Shown here: positions 55,008 to 64,000 of the stretch, piece by piece
Layout of the letters: each line of letters opens with the position of its first letter
How positions within the stretch are numbered: the stretch's first letter is position 1
NCBI GenBank assembly: GCA_024195585.1
Contig: SWBL01000030.1
Location: 159,271-223,270 of the forward strand
DNA length: 64,000 nucleotides
Source: Aureobasidium sp. EXF-3400
Lineage: Eukaryota > Ascomycota > Dothideomycetes > Dothideales > Saccotheciaceae
Direction: 5' to 3'
Notes under the pieces: generated by a model
The model's database searches: none
What the model saw: the letters and a program-made list of their open reading frames with translations, nothing else
Told to the model about the DNA's origin: nothing
Translations under genes and position numbers: made by a program

Positions 55008-55513
55008 CTACCAGAATTTCTGACAGCAACAGCAAGAGCGCACAGCGCGTGGTGTGAGTAAAGAAACATGAAAAAGCAAGCACGACTTCCTCAAAACATC
55101 TGGAGAAGCAAAGTAAATTGGTGTTGTTGATGGATGGTGACAGATGTCAACCGATCGATTTATGTAGGGGACGTGACACTTCGCTCCTTCCCAACCATGG
55201 CGTTCTTGATCAATGGGTTTTCTTAGCTGCATGCCACCTACAGCATATTATTTCTTAGCAATGCTTTTTGCAATGCTAGGAAGTCTTGGCCAGAATCACA
55301 AATGGAAAAAGAGAAAGCGAACAAGTTGTTTAAGTGTAAGAGAGTGAATTTTTAAGCTTCGTAACTGTAGTAGTGTATAGACATCATCGTTATCCCTGGA
55401 ATCACCTCGAAGGAGCGCCGTCGCTGTTCTGTCTACCGCAGACCCATATAACAAGAAAACTCGTGAGAAAAAAATATTTACAAGAGACATACTGCTGTCG
55501 ATACACAAGCCGC
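55008..55513. other. Spacer
   Basis: 506 bp between the Ser/Thr-rich candidate and the 3' end of the sugar transporter, both on the minus strand. No feature supported. Confidence 0.4.
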
Positions 55514-56929
55514 TTAGTGCTTGAAGTCGCCGACAACCTGCTGCTCGGTGATAGACATGGAGCGCTTCTCGATAACGGCACCACCCTCGACACCAGCGGC
55601 GGCAACGACCTCATCGGTGTTGATGCGGAGGAGGGCGAAGCCATCCTTCTGCCAGTGGAAAGCGCTGTAAGCAAGAACAACGCAGAAGCCGACGAGGGGA
55701 GTGACGAAGGAGATGCGGGTGTTGGCAGCATCGGCAATGGCACCCTGGATAGGGGAGAAGACGGCACCACCGGCAACACCCATGACAAGGATACCGGCAC
55801 CGCGGCGGGTGTGAACACCAAGGTTGGCAGTTCCGAGAGTGAAGATGGTTGGGTACATGGGGGCCATGAAGAAGTAGATAGCCATGACGGCACCGATGGA
55901 ACCCTTTCCTCTTCCTGCGCAGCAATACGCGTTCAAGGCAATGGTGGCGATAGCGTAAAAGACCATGATGAAGCTGGAGGAGAGGAAGGTGGCAAGAGCT
56001 GTGGCGATGAAGCGGCCAACGGTGAAAGTGATCAGAGCGTAGGAGAGGAGGTTGGAAGCCTGGGTCTCGGACCAGCCAGCCTCGTCGACGGCGTAGTTGA
56101 TGAAGAAGGCACCGATGGTGACCTGAGCACCGACGTAGCAGAACTGGGTAATGAAACCGAAGATCATGTTGTACTCCTTCCAGATGCTGCCCTGACCAAT
56201 CTCACGGCCCTCAATGTCGTGCTCAGGCTCGACAAGGGAGTTGCTGCGTCTGGCCTCCTCAGCAATCTCAGGAAGCTTGGCGAAGACGAACAGGATGGCA
56301 ACAGCGACACCGAGGCAAGCAACACCGAGGTAGACGAATTGGACGTTGGTAAGGTTGTTAGCGTTCTTGCCAGAGAAGAAGGCCTTGGAAGCGATGAGGG
56401 GACCAATGAAGGAAGCAACACCGTTCCAGGCCTGGCAGAACTGGAGACGAGGAGAGGCAGTCTTGGGGTCACCAATGACAACAGCGTAGGAGTTGGCAGC
56501 AGTCTCGAGAGTAGCGAGACCGCAAGCAATAACCAGAGTGCAAACGCAGAATCCACCGAAGGAAGCGGAAGCATGCTTTGCGCTACTAAAGTGCGCGGTG
56601 GGCCAGAAAGCGATAGCACCGAGAGAGTAGAGAGAGAGACCCATGAGGATGGTGGTCTTGTAACCGAAGCGCTTCAAGACCTCAGCAGCCACGGGTGAGT
56701 ACAACAGGTAACCACCACCAAAGTACATGACCTGGAGACCAGTAGACTCGAGCTTTGTGATACCGAGGACATTCTGGAAGTGCTTGTTCAAGACATCGAG
56801 AAGACCGTAAGAGAAACCCCAGAGGAAGAAGAGCGAGGTGATGAGGGCGATGGGGAAGATGAGCTTCTTTCCTGTAAGGAAACCACCAGCGATGGTGGTG
56901 GTAGCGATGGGAATACCGCCGCCAGCCAT
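55514..56929 (-). CDS. FHS-family sugar transporter (L-fucose permease / glucose-galactose type)
   Basis: H+-coupled monosaccharide symporter of the FucP/GluP branch of the MFS. 471 aa, single exon, 12 hydrophobic segments. It opens MAGGGIPIATTTIAGGFLTG. Family features: LITSLFFLWGFSYGLLDVLN, the signature of this family, KHFQNVLGITKLESTGLQVM, YFGGGYLLYSPVAAEVLKRF, ATLETAANSYAVVIGDP and MGVAGGAVFSPIQGAIAD. Codon use is strongly biased to C-ending codons, more than in neighbours, which suggests high expression; the same bias leaves a 441-codon open frame on the opposite strand that is not a gene. A cluster of CreA-type motifs lies 0.4-0.6 kb upstream. Confidence 0.93.
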   Translation of the reverse strand: MAGGGIPIATTTIAGGFLTGKKLIFPIALITSLFFLWGFSYGLLDVLNKHFQNVLGITKLESTGLQVMYFGGGYLLYSPVAAEVLKRFGYKTTILMGLSLYSLGAIAFWPTAHFSSAKHASASFGGFCVCTLVIACGLATLETAANSYAVVIGDPKTASPRLQFCQAWNGVASFIGPLIASKAFFSGKNANNLTNVQFVYLGVACLGVAVAILFVFAKLPEIAEEARRSNSLVEPEHDIEGREIGQGSIWKEYNMIFGFITQFCYVGAQVTIGAFFINYAVDEAGWSETQASNLLSYALITFTVGRFIATALATFLSSSFIMVFYAIATIALNAYCCAGRGKGSIGAVMAIYFFMAPMYPTIFTLGTANLGVHTRRGAGILVMGVAGGAVFSPIQGAIADAANTRISFVTPLVGFCVVLAYSAFHWQKDGFALLRINTDEVVAAAGVEGGAVIEKRSMSITEQQVVGDFKH

Positions 56930-57320
56930 TGCTACGATTTTTGATGTAGTAGTGGTGGTATAAGGATTGGTTGGTGCAGGAGCACTTGGGCTAGATCCTT
57001 GTGATAATGAAGGTGTTATTCAAATGAATGAACGATAGTAAAAGACTGGTAGTCTGAATGAGAGACTTGGATCTGCTGATTGAAGCTGGTTGATGATCAT
57101 TGTTCAGCAGTAGGAGCAGACGATACTTATACTGCTTGCCTTGAGTGCCTTCTGTATGTCCTACATGCTTCGAACTCATGGGGACTCCAGATCTGGACAA
57201 GCACGTACCGTCTAGCTCCATGCATAGACCATGCAACGACGAAGTCAACCGTTCAACGGGCCAATGTCCAGCAGCCGACTGGCGCTAGGCTTGACAATTC
57301 GGTCCGAAGACCAAGTTCGT

Positions 57321-57548
57321 CTGGGGTTTTGCTGGGGTTTGCAGGACTCCAGATCAACTCCGGCCGTCAATCGGTCCTTCTTTTTTCCTGAAGAGCTGGG
57401 GTTTGGTGGGGGATGGGCAGAACCAGGGCAGGCTGGCCGACGATGACTCGTCGATCTAACGACTCATTCAATTTTTGCATGAGTAGTAAAGTGTAAATTG
57501 TTACACTGTCTTGCTTACCGCTCCCCAGGTGGTCGTAGCTCTCTGGGG
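57321..57548. promoter_or_regulatory. Cluster of CreA/Mig1-type sites (SYGGRG)
   Basis: CTGGGG at 57321-57326, 57332-57337, 57396-57401 and 57543-57548; GTGGGG at 57406-57411; CCCCAG (reverse of CTGGGG) at 57533-57538. Six matches in 228 bp, 392-619 bp upstream of the sugar-transporter ATG. CreA in Aspergillus acts best at closely spaced pairs, as seen here. Confidence 0.5.
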
Positions 57549-59481
57549 AACAGTTGCTCGTGCTCGAACATGTCGCCTAATGCTCAAGATCTTTGGTGCT
57601 TCAGACTTGGTATGCACATAAGACTTCTCTCGGTGAGAATACCTATCGGCCTGCAGAACAGCTCAGGTGACGCCACCTCAACTTGGTTGCAATGCATAGC
57701 TCCGGCAATTACCTGAGAATGCCAACGTTGCGGCTGTCAACATCATCTCAAAGGATTTTGTTTCCGCAACTTGTGGCTGCTAGTTAGAGTCAAGGGGGTG
57801 CCATAAACGCCCACTGTCGCGGGCATGCATGAGCAGCGTGAAAGCCTGGTAACGGCACGCACGGTGAGTACGCCCCTCGAACTTTGAAGGGTTTGGTAGT
57901 CTCGTGAGCTGAGACGGTAGTTTCCAGTGTTGATTGCGATCGAGGCCTCGAGTACAAGCATCCTTCACATGTCTGGTATGCTTGATACCACAATCGATCT
58001 CTTGTTTGTTGGATCTTGGCAGTGTTGAGTAGCTTGTTCCTCTGGGCGGTCTTACCTGTCATCAACTCGACTGCTCATCAAGCATGCCCAAGGTTTTCAG
58101 CGGCGTGCGTAGTAAAGCTAAGCGGTCTGGGTCACGCTAAGCTGGCGGCTAATCTCGCTAGGTTTCGTGGGGTTTTCGTGGAGAACCACGCTAGGAAATG
58201 ACCGAAGAAGTAGTCGGGCCGATGATCACATCTCGGCTAGACACGGTCGGAGGCTTCCCCAGAGGGGAAGTCTTCTCGACTTCTTCGAAGCCAACTTCGT
58301 GTTGATCTTGACTGTTGCTGCGAAAAGTTGCCTTGTTGTCACGAGGGTTGCAATATGGCTGGTTTCCTGCAAGCCCACTGTACAGGAATACCGGCAATTA
58401 CTGCTGAGGCTTCTCAGGGCTTCTGTTTGCTGTCCAAGAATTGGCCAGCGATTTGACTTCAGTTTGCGTTAATCTCCCCGCGGTCAATAATGTTTCGCGC
58501 AAAACGATGGGGGGTTGGAACTGGGTATGGGGAGGCTCCACTTGGTATAGCGCTATCCCTCAAGAAAGACTCAACAGGGTAGAGCTTGGACAATGGGGAG
58601 CCGCCGTGATCGGTTCTTTTTTCCCAACCTCAATAATGCTGTTCCGTCCATATTATTATTGCCCCGTGGAGATGGGGAATCTGGAGAGAAGGGCGGCCTA
58701 CCTCGGAGAGTTTGAGCATCATGCTTTGTGCCCTAGAAATCGATTCAGTGCTGGAGTGACGATCCACTTGCTCATGGTAGGCTGGTAGCGTGACCGCATG
58801 TGACATTTACCTACTACTTACTCGAGCCGCATAGCATGCTGACCGACATCATGCATCATGTTTTCTTTTTGCCATACTTTTGCTCGTTCCTGTGAGGAGG
58901 CTTCTTGGACGGTGATTTTGACTTCTTCTACGTACCGTGGTGATCTTCGAGAAGGTCATGAGACGCAACCAAGGCAGTAAGGCGGAAGCGGATTCTCAGA
59001 AAGGAGGACCTTGGCGCATGCACAATGATGGTTGAGGCGACATACTTGATGGCGAACGGTATTAGCCTTCAGCAGTCCCAGAGAAGAAGATTGCTTGTCC
59101 TCTTTCTGGATTCATGACTTGCAGTTTGAAGGATCCATTACGTCTTGGCCGACAAGTAGAACCAAAGGCAAATTATATTGAGCTTGTTTGTTGAGCGTCT
59201 GGACTCCGGGATCAGACCTCCTTGTGTGGAAAAGGCTGTCACCGTGCGCCCATAGAGATGCACAGTACGTTCCAGGAAGGCAATGGTATCCACAGAAAAG
59301 ATCATCTCAGGCTCTCTTCATCGCACAGACTTCTACTCTAAAAGTCGACTCTGCATTGTGATTGCTTATGATGTTGATATGCCTTGCGCCAGGAGAATAC
59401 AGGATCAAACAATGATGTTCATTGATCAGAATGATTACTACTTGAACTGATGATTCTTCTTATAGCAATGCAAAGAGCTCT

Positions 59482-59705
59482 CTAGACGAATAGACTCATC
59501 AAAACGCAGTCGCAGTCGTGCAGTAGCCAGCAGAAGTGGCGGCACGAGTCGTGGTCCTCGGCAGCACAAGTGTCGGTGAGAATGCTAGTGTCGTTGGAAT
59601 TGTATGTGAAGAAGTAAAAGTCTTCAAAAACGGTGGAGCATTCGAGGAACATGTATCTGGATGCTGGGTCCAGACGGGTGTTGTCCAGATTGATAGCGCC
59701 TCCCT
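59482..59705 (-). pseudogene. Orphan cysteine-rich exon or gene remnant
   Basis: Reading from a possible acceptor (ATACTAG before 59705) gives 74 codons to a TAG at 59482-59484. The frame includes GAINLDNTRLDPASRYMFLE and DTCAAEDHDSCRHFCWLLHD, with six Cys in all. C-ending codons dominate, as in true genes here. It lacks an ATG at its 5' end and I could not find a phase-matched first exon within 500 bp, so it is either the last exon of an unmodelled small secreted-type protein or a remnant. A T10 run sits just beyond the acceptor. Confidence 0.35.
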
Positions 59706-60223
59706 CTAGTATATTTTTTTTTTGAGCGAAAAATCGGCAGGTCGGTTGTTAACTTGAACGCCTTGCTGACGCGCATGCATGTCTTGAACTGAGAGTAGTT
59801 GAGTTAAGACATGACCCCATGCCAGAGCTCTTGTTGGAGTTCGAAGGTGTTGGTCCTTATGTCGTGTGCATGTCGATGAAGAAGTAGACAGTGCCAATGC
59901 TCGTATTGAGTTGTTGATGGATTATGGTGACAGGAAGTGTGCAAGAAGTGAGAAACGGGAAGAAGGAGCTCCAGTGCATGCGTCTGCCTGATTCAAACGA
60001 CGAGAAGGAAAGTGCGCAGGACAATGCGACAGTGTTGTCTAAGAGGAAGGTGCGAGTCTCGTCAACAGAGTGATTGTCCGAGACTCCGTGACCATTTAGA
60101 AACAGAGCAAATTTCTTTATCATACGAGACAGACCTAACAAGACAGTAGAAGGAATGTGTATCGTCTGAAAAGAATGGCTCTAGCTCATACACTGCGCTT
60201 GTCATGTTGGCTATTTCCGTGAT

Positions 60224-61507
60224 TTACTCCATCATGTCAGCCCAAGACTTTTTCTCCGTTCCGGGAGTGATTTGGTCGTCGATATCGAGCTTTTCCATCT
60301 TTGCTTTTGTCGGGAACGCCATGGTTGGCGGCGGAGCGTTATCGAATTTAGGAGCTGAAGCCGAACCTGACAGATCTGGGAAGTCTGTGGGCTTTGGGAC
60401 AGATTGGAAGACTGGCTTCTCTTGCTGAGGGCCACGTCCTCCTCTTCCAGCGCCGCCGCCACGACCTCCTCTTCCACGACCTCTACCTCTTCCCCGATCT
60501 TCACGGTACATGTACTCGCGTCCACCGGTGTAATCTTCTCTATCACCGCTGAAACCCTCGCGAGAGCCATCTGGGTTGCGTTGACCTGCGACACCTCCGT
60601 ATGCACCTCGTCCTCTGCCACCAGGTTGCCTGGGACCACCAAAGGCGTCTGCATCCTCGGGCTTCTCGGCATCCCATTCTCTACCACCTACGGCCTTGAG
60701 TTTACGCAATCTGTTCTTTTCTCTTTCGCCCATCATTTGCTGTCTTTCCCTCCGCTCTTCTTGTCGACGTTTTGCAGCGACTTCTTCACGCTCAGCAAAG
60801 TCAGCAGCATCTGCTTCAGCTCGTGCGTGAGCAGCAGCGAGTTTTTCGTTCTTGAGTGATATTCTTGACATCTTCTCGGCTAGCTCTTGTTCGCTCAGTT
60901 TGGGCTTGCGGAGGCCTCCTGTAGCGGTTCGGTCACCTCGTACGGCATTGGTGGCTGGCTTCGAGGAGTCGGCAGTAGTATTCGATGGTGGTTGTTGCTG
61001 TTGTTGTTCTTGCTGTACGTTTGGCGCATCTTTCGGTTGCGGCTCCTTCCTCTTACGCTCCTGATTGTTGCGGCGAGAGTCATTGTTGTTGCGACGAGGC
61101 TCGTTGGTATTGCGATCCGAGTTGGGACGGGCCTGGTCATTACGATCCTGGTTACCGCGGTCTTGGTTCCCTCTATCCTGGTGATTGCGGCCCCTGCCCC
61201 TGCCTCTTCCTCTTGTACCTCCGCGTCCGCCGCGAGCTGGTGCCGAAGTTGTGGGTGCTGGCGTTGATTCTGTAGGGATTGCGGATGGCTCTGGTACTGA
61301 TTCTGCAGTCACAGCTGGTTCCTGTACTTCTGATGGCTTTTTCGGTTCTTCTTGCTTCTCTGGCTCGGCAGTGTGAGGAAGCTCTTGATTCATGGGTTGT
61401 ATCTCATCGCTGAACAGATCATCCCCGCGAGTCTGCATTGAGTGATCATACTGAATGTCGTCAAAGAGATCATCCTGCTGTGCTCCTGTTTGTGCGAACT
61501 CGTCCAT
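60224..61507 (-). CDS. RGG-box RNA-binding protein
   Basis: 427 aa, single exon. N-terminus acidic (MDEFAQTGAQQDDLFDDIQY), then a first RG block (RGGRGGTRGRGRGRGR) and Asp/Arg/Asn repeats of the DRGNQ type. A charged helical segment follows: LSEQELAEKMSRISLKNEKL, EERRERQQMMGEREKNRLRK. The second RGG region is GRGRGRGRGGRGGGAGRGGR. The C-terminus ends GTEKKSWADMME. RGG boxes bind RNA and are methylated by type I arginine methyltransferases. The overall plan is conserved among filamentous ascomycetes as an uncharacterised protein, as far as I recall; an Stm1/SERBP1-like ribosome link is possible but not shown. Confidence 0.82.
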   Translation of the reverse strand: MDEFAQTGAQQDDLFDDIQYDHSMQTRGDDLFSDEIQPMNQELPHTAEPEKQEEPKKPSEVQEPAVTAESVPEPSAIPTESTPAPTTSAPARGGRGGTRGRGRGRGRNHQDRGNQDRGNQDRNDQARPNSDRNTNEPRRNNNDSRRNNQERKRKEPQPKDAPNVQQEQQQQQPPSNTTADSSKPATNAVRGDRTATGGLRKPKLSEQELAEKMSRISLKNEKLAAAHARAEADAADFAEREEVAAKRRQEERRERQQMMGEREKNRLRKLKAVGGREWDAEKPEDADAFGGPRQPGGRGRGAYGGVAGQRNPDGSREGFSGDREDYTGGREYMYREDRGRGRGRGRGGRGGGAGRGGRGPQQEKPVFQSVPKPTDFPDLSGSASAPKFDNAPPPTMAFPTKAKMEKLDIDDQITPGTEKKSWADMME

Positions 61508-61717
61508 GTCTTTATTCGTGAATAGTTCCTGTGTTTTGTTGTTCTTGGGTACTAGGTAGGTGAATGTTGGCGAAAGGAGAAGCTCATTGAAGCTTCAAGT
61601 TCATCAAAGTGTCCAGACCTCGGACGTCATTTGTCCGAGCTCATTTCTTGACGCTTTGGCTGCGTATCATCAACTTTCTTCCTTCCGTCCTGTCGACCAC
61701 ATTGTACCATCTACATC
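61508..61717. promoter_or_regulatory. Divergent promoter region (RGG protein / WW-FF protein)
   Basis: 210 bp between divergent starts of two RNA-related genes, so the promoter is very probably shared. No specific motif asserted. Confidence 0.5.
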
Positions 61718-63580
61718 ATGGACGCGCCTGACCGCAAGAGACTCAAGTCGACCTACAAGGCACAAGACCTGCCGCCGCTGCCGCTGGGCTGGACTGAACA
61801 CACAGCTCCGACAGGTACTTTTTCAAAAAGTCATCAACACCAACTCCAAGCACTCTGACGCGCTGCAGGTCACAAATACTATTACAACGCCGCTACTAAA
61901 GCCTCGACATACACGCGCCCAGCCGCAAGTCCTGCTGCCCCTACTCCGCCCCAACCACAACCTGCCTTTTCCCCACCGCCGGCTGCTCTCTCTACCACTT
62001 ATCCTCCTACGCAGTATGCACCAAATCCCGTCGCGCAAAACAGCTATAATCCCGCTGCTCAATACGGTCAATTCACCGCCGCTTCATACAATCCATACCC
62101 ATCGAACGCCCAGTACAACTCACATACACCATACGGCCAGCCTGGATTCAATCCAGCTGCTACCTCTCACGAGCCACGACGCCGACCACAGCCTCAAGAT
62201 CGTCCTAAGCGCAAAGAGGTCATCCCAAATTGCAAGCCATGGGTCATTGTCTATACCAAGCTTGGCCGACGCTTTGTTCACAACTCCGAGACCAACGAGA
62301 GTTTTTGGAAGTTCCCAGACGATGTTATGAAGGCTGTCGTTGAATTCGATCGTTTGAAGCTGGATGAGAAACTCAAGACTCCTGACGAGGCTAGTGGTGC
62401 CAACAAAGTCCCTGTGACAGAACGCGCTCCCAGAGAAGAGTCTGAGAAGGGGACGTTTGAGAAGCCTGTGGACAAGGCCAAGTCGCAAGAACCGGAAAAG
62501 CCACAACAAGATGCTGCTGGGTCAGACTCGGAGTATGAGGAGGTTGAAGTCACAGACGATGAGGACGAGGACGGCGCTGTGCAACGTCAAGATGAAGGTG
62601 ACGCAGAAGCAGAAGATGGACCTCTCGAGTTTGACGAAGACGATATCGCATATCAGCTGGCTGCAATGGAAGATTCGTATGGCCTCGATCGTGGCGAGTT
62701 TGGAGGTGGCGGTGAAGACGAATACGAGGAGGGAATGGAAGGCATCCCCCTGACCGACGAAGATGGTGCAGCACTATTTTGCGACATGCTCGAGGACCAA
62801 CACATTTCGCCCTACATACCCTGGGAAACACTCATCTCTGACGGTCGCATCATAGACGACAGCAGGTACACCGCTCTACCAACCACGAAACGCAGAAAGG
62901 AGGTTTGGGGTGACTGGACTCGTGCAAAGATCGCACAACTCCGCGAACAAAAGGCCAAGCAGGAGAAATTAGACCCACGCATTCCATACCTGTCACTCCT
63001 CTCGGAAAAAGCAACACCAAAACTCTACTGGCCAGAATTTCGCAGAAAGTACAAGAAGGAGGATGCGATGCGCGATACAAAGCTCAGCGACAAGGAGAGA
63101 GAGAAATTGTACCGCGAACATATTGCGCGCCTCAAGCTTTCATCATCACAACTGAAGTCAGACTTGATTTCTCTGCTCAAGTCTTTACCCCTGAAACACC
63201 TGAACAGAGACACCAGACTTGAGGCCCTACCTAAAGACCTCCTGACCGATATTCGGTTCATATCTCTACCTCCCAAAACCCGCGATGATCTACTCGAGGC
63301 TCACATTTCTACCTTGGCACCCGCGCCAGATGAGGAGGAAGCAGCGACGGAAGAAGAGAGAGCAGAGCAGGAGAAGCGTGCTAAGGAAAGGAGACGCAGA
63401 GAACAAGCATTGAGGGAAAGAGAACAGAAGGTCGAGGAAGAGAAGAGAAAGAGGGAAAGGGAATTGGCATTCGGACACGGTAGATTAGGCGAGGCTGAGA
63501 GGGAATTGGAGATGGCCATGAAGGTCGGAAGGAATGGATTGAGGGCGCAGATTGCTGAGGCCAAGGAGGACAATGAGTAG
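61718..63580 (+). CDS. WW/FF-domain pre-mRNA processing factor (Urn1/Dre4/TCERG1-like)
   Basis: Nuclear factor linking splicing and transcription; WW domains bind Pro-rich splicing proteins and FF domains bind phosphorylated partners. 602 aa from exons 61718-61814 and 61869-63580; the 54-bp intron lies inside the first WW domain, joining LPPLPLGWTEHTAPTG to HKYYYNAATKASTYTRP. A second WW-like element is KPWVIVYTKLGRRFVHNSET with NESFWKFP. Acidic tracts follow, then FF modules: FCDMLEDQHISPYIPWETL, ISDGRIIDDSRYTALPTTKR and LYREHIARLKLSSSQLKSDL. The C-terminus is a long charged helix (ERRRREQALREREQKVEEEK). Domain order fits the yeast Urn1/fission-yeast Dre4 type more than the six-FF TCERG1. 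Confidence 0.88.
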
Positions 63581-63910
63581 ACATGCATACTGGTCTTCAC
63601 AATCAACATCACAACCTTGATATGCTACACTGATATGTACGTTCCATATTCAAAGAATGGGCTGTACGCGCCGACCAACCCTCTCAAACTCTCTCGGTCA
63701 AAACGATCATAATATGTAAAGGCACATAGCCCCTTCAAACCTCAATGCATAACACTTTTTAACCCTCTCACAAAAGTTTAACCCATGCATAAACATAAAC
63801 CCCATCATGACTGCCAAGCCTCGTCTCAGCCCCACTTTTCCTCTTCCCAAACCAAAAAAAGATTGGCCGCTAGAAGAGACACACACAGAAGACGGAAGTA
63901 GAAAAAAGAA
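63581..63910. other. Spacer to tRNA gene
   Basis: 330 bp between the WW/FF gene and the tRNA 3' end. The stretch just beyond the tRNA 3' end (63900-63910) is A-rich on the plus strand, that is T-rich in the tRNA transcript, consistent with a Pol III terminator. Confidence 0.5.
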
Positions 63911-64000
63911 TGCCTCGAGGGAGAATCGAACTCCCATCTAAGGATTACCCAAGCCATGCTTGGTCATTTCGATGACCGATATGAGACCTTCGTACTAGCC
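63911..64000 (-). tRNA. tRNA-Met(CAT), elongator type, with intron (5' end outside window)
   Basis: Read on the minus strand: D-stem remnant, anticodon arm AAGGT-CTCATA, a 34-nt intron (63946-63979), then A-TCCTT, variable loop AGAT, T-arm GGGAG-TTCGATT-CTCCC and acceptor 3' strand TCGAGGC with discriminator A at 63911. Anticodon CAT is at 63981-63983 and the intron starts after position 37, the canonical place. The U-U pair at 31-39 matches eukaryotic elongator Met; initiator tRNA-Met would have no intron and a GGG anticodon stem. The 5' acceptor strand (expected GCCTCGA) lies right of base 64000. Confidence 0.85.

Larger units (their letters stand above)
56930..60223. other. 3.3-kb gene-poor region
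   Basis: The longest gap in the window. Its left end is the promoter of the sugar transporter with a CreA-type motif cluster (57321-57548). A cysteine-rich exon-like frame lies at 59482-59705 on the minus strand. Between 57.6 and 59.4 kb I see only frames under 120 codons without family features, no transposon ends, no terminal repeats and no tRNA. Confidence 0.45.

Noticed and set aside
55373..56698. 441-codon plus-strand ORF opposite the sugar transporter, Gly/Glu/Asp-rich
   Set aside because: It mirrors the codon bias of the real minus-strand transporter (C-ending codons), has no domain and starts in the 3' flank.
1..64000. CRISPR arrays, bacterial operons, transposons, telomeric repeats, attachment sites
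   Set aside because: None seen: no regularly spaced direct repeats, no reverse transcriptase/transposase/integrase reading, no terminal repeats, no TTAGGG runs. The DNA is fungal nuclear.

Overview
The window is nuclear DNA of a filamentous ascomycete (Pezizomycotina, most likely a Dothideomycete; I cannot name the species). The signs are short GT-AG introns of about 47-150 bp with CTGAC/CTAAC-like branch sites, monocistronic genes on both strands, GC near 50 %, an AcuK/ERT1-type gluconeogenesis regulator, a fungal DUF7587-like protein, and an elongator tRNA-Met that carries an intron. About 31 protein-coding genes can be supported. Most have gene models in which the exon lengths sum to a multiple of three and the splice junctions restore family-conserved residues.

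Layout. 1-456: 5' part of an MTA phosphorylase (-). 995-3194: AcuK/ERT1 Zn2Cys6 regulator (-). 4141-7106: DHA1 drug/H+ antiporter (-) with 19 exons. 8446-11049: dynamin/Mx-like GTPase (+). 11463-12674: MFAP1-like splicing factor (-). 12909-14203: alpha/beta hydrolase (-). 14547-16104: coiled-coil protein (-). 16706-19806: SPT5 (+). 20212-21872: F-box-like protein (-). 23017-24192: phosphopantetheine adenylyltransferase (-). 24455-26525: DCAF7-type WD40 protein (+). 27058-27410: NAA38 (-). 28021-30270: DUF7587-like unknown (+). 30841-32474: Cue2-like CUE/SMR protein (-). 33295-38859: Ufd4/TRIP12 HECT ligase (+). 39249-40130: conserved unknown (+). 40210-41726: GPI14/PIG-M (-). 42051-42920: 2-Cys peroxiredoxin with a long tail (-). 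43647-44624: TRAX (+). 44738-46618: aldehyde dehydrogenase (-). 47233-47740: BolA (+). 48057-48827: SYM1/Mpv17 (-). 49680-51114: NPT1 (+). 51632-52749: SSO1 syntaxin (+). 54313-55007: possible secreted Ser/Thr-rich protein (-). 55514-56929: FucP-type sugar transporter (-). 60224-61507: RGG-box protein (-). 61718-63580: WW/FF protein (+). 63911-64000: tRNA-Met (-).

The genes are mostly housekeeping: transcription elongation, splicing, ubiquitin, translation quality control, GPI anchors, secretion, and CoA/NAD/methionine salvage. They do not form a metabolite cluster. Two stretches are gene-poor and accessory-looking: 52.8-55.5 kb, and 56.9-60.2 kb, which holds a six-site CreA-type cluster and an orphan cysteine-rich exon. 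The segment at 44.7-51.1 kb groups genes for mitochondrial and NAD-linked proteins.

I did not find a clearly new defence-like or mobile system. The most unusual structure is the DHA1 transporter gene, with 18 introns and a run of 13-20-nt microexons, among neighbours that have 0-4 introns.
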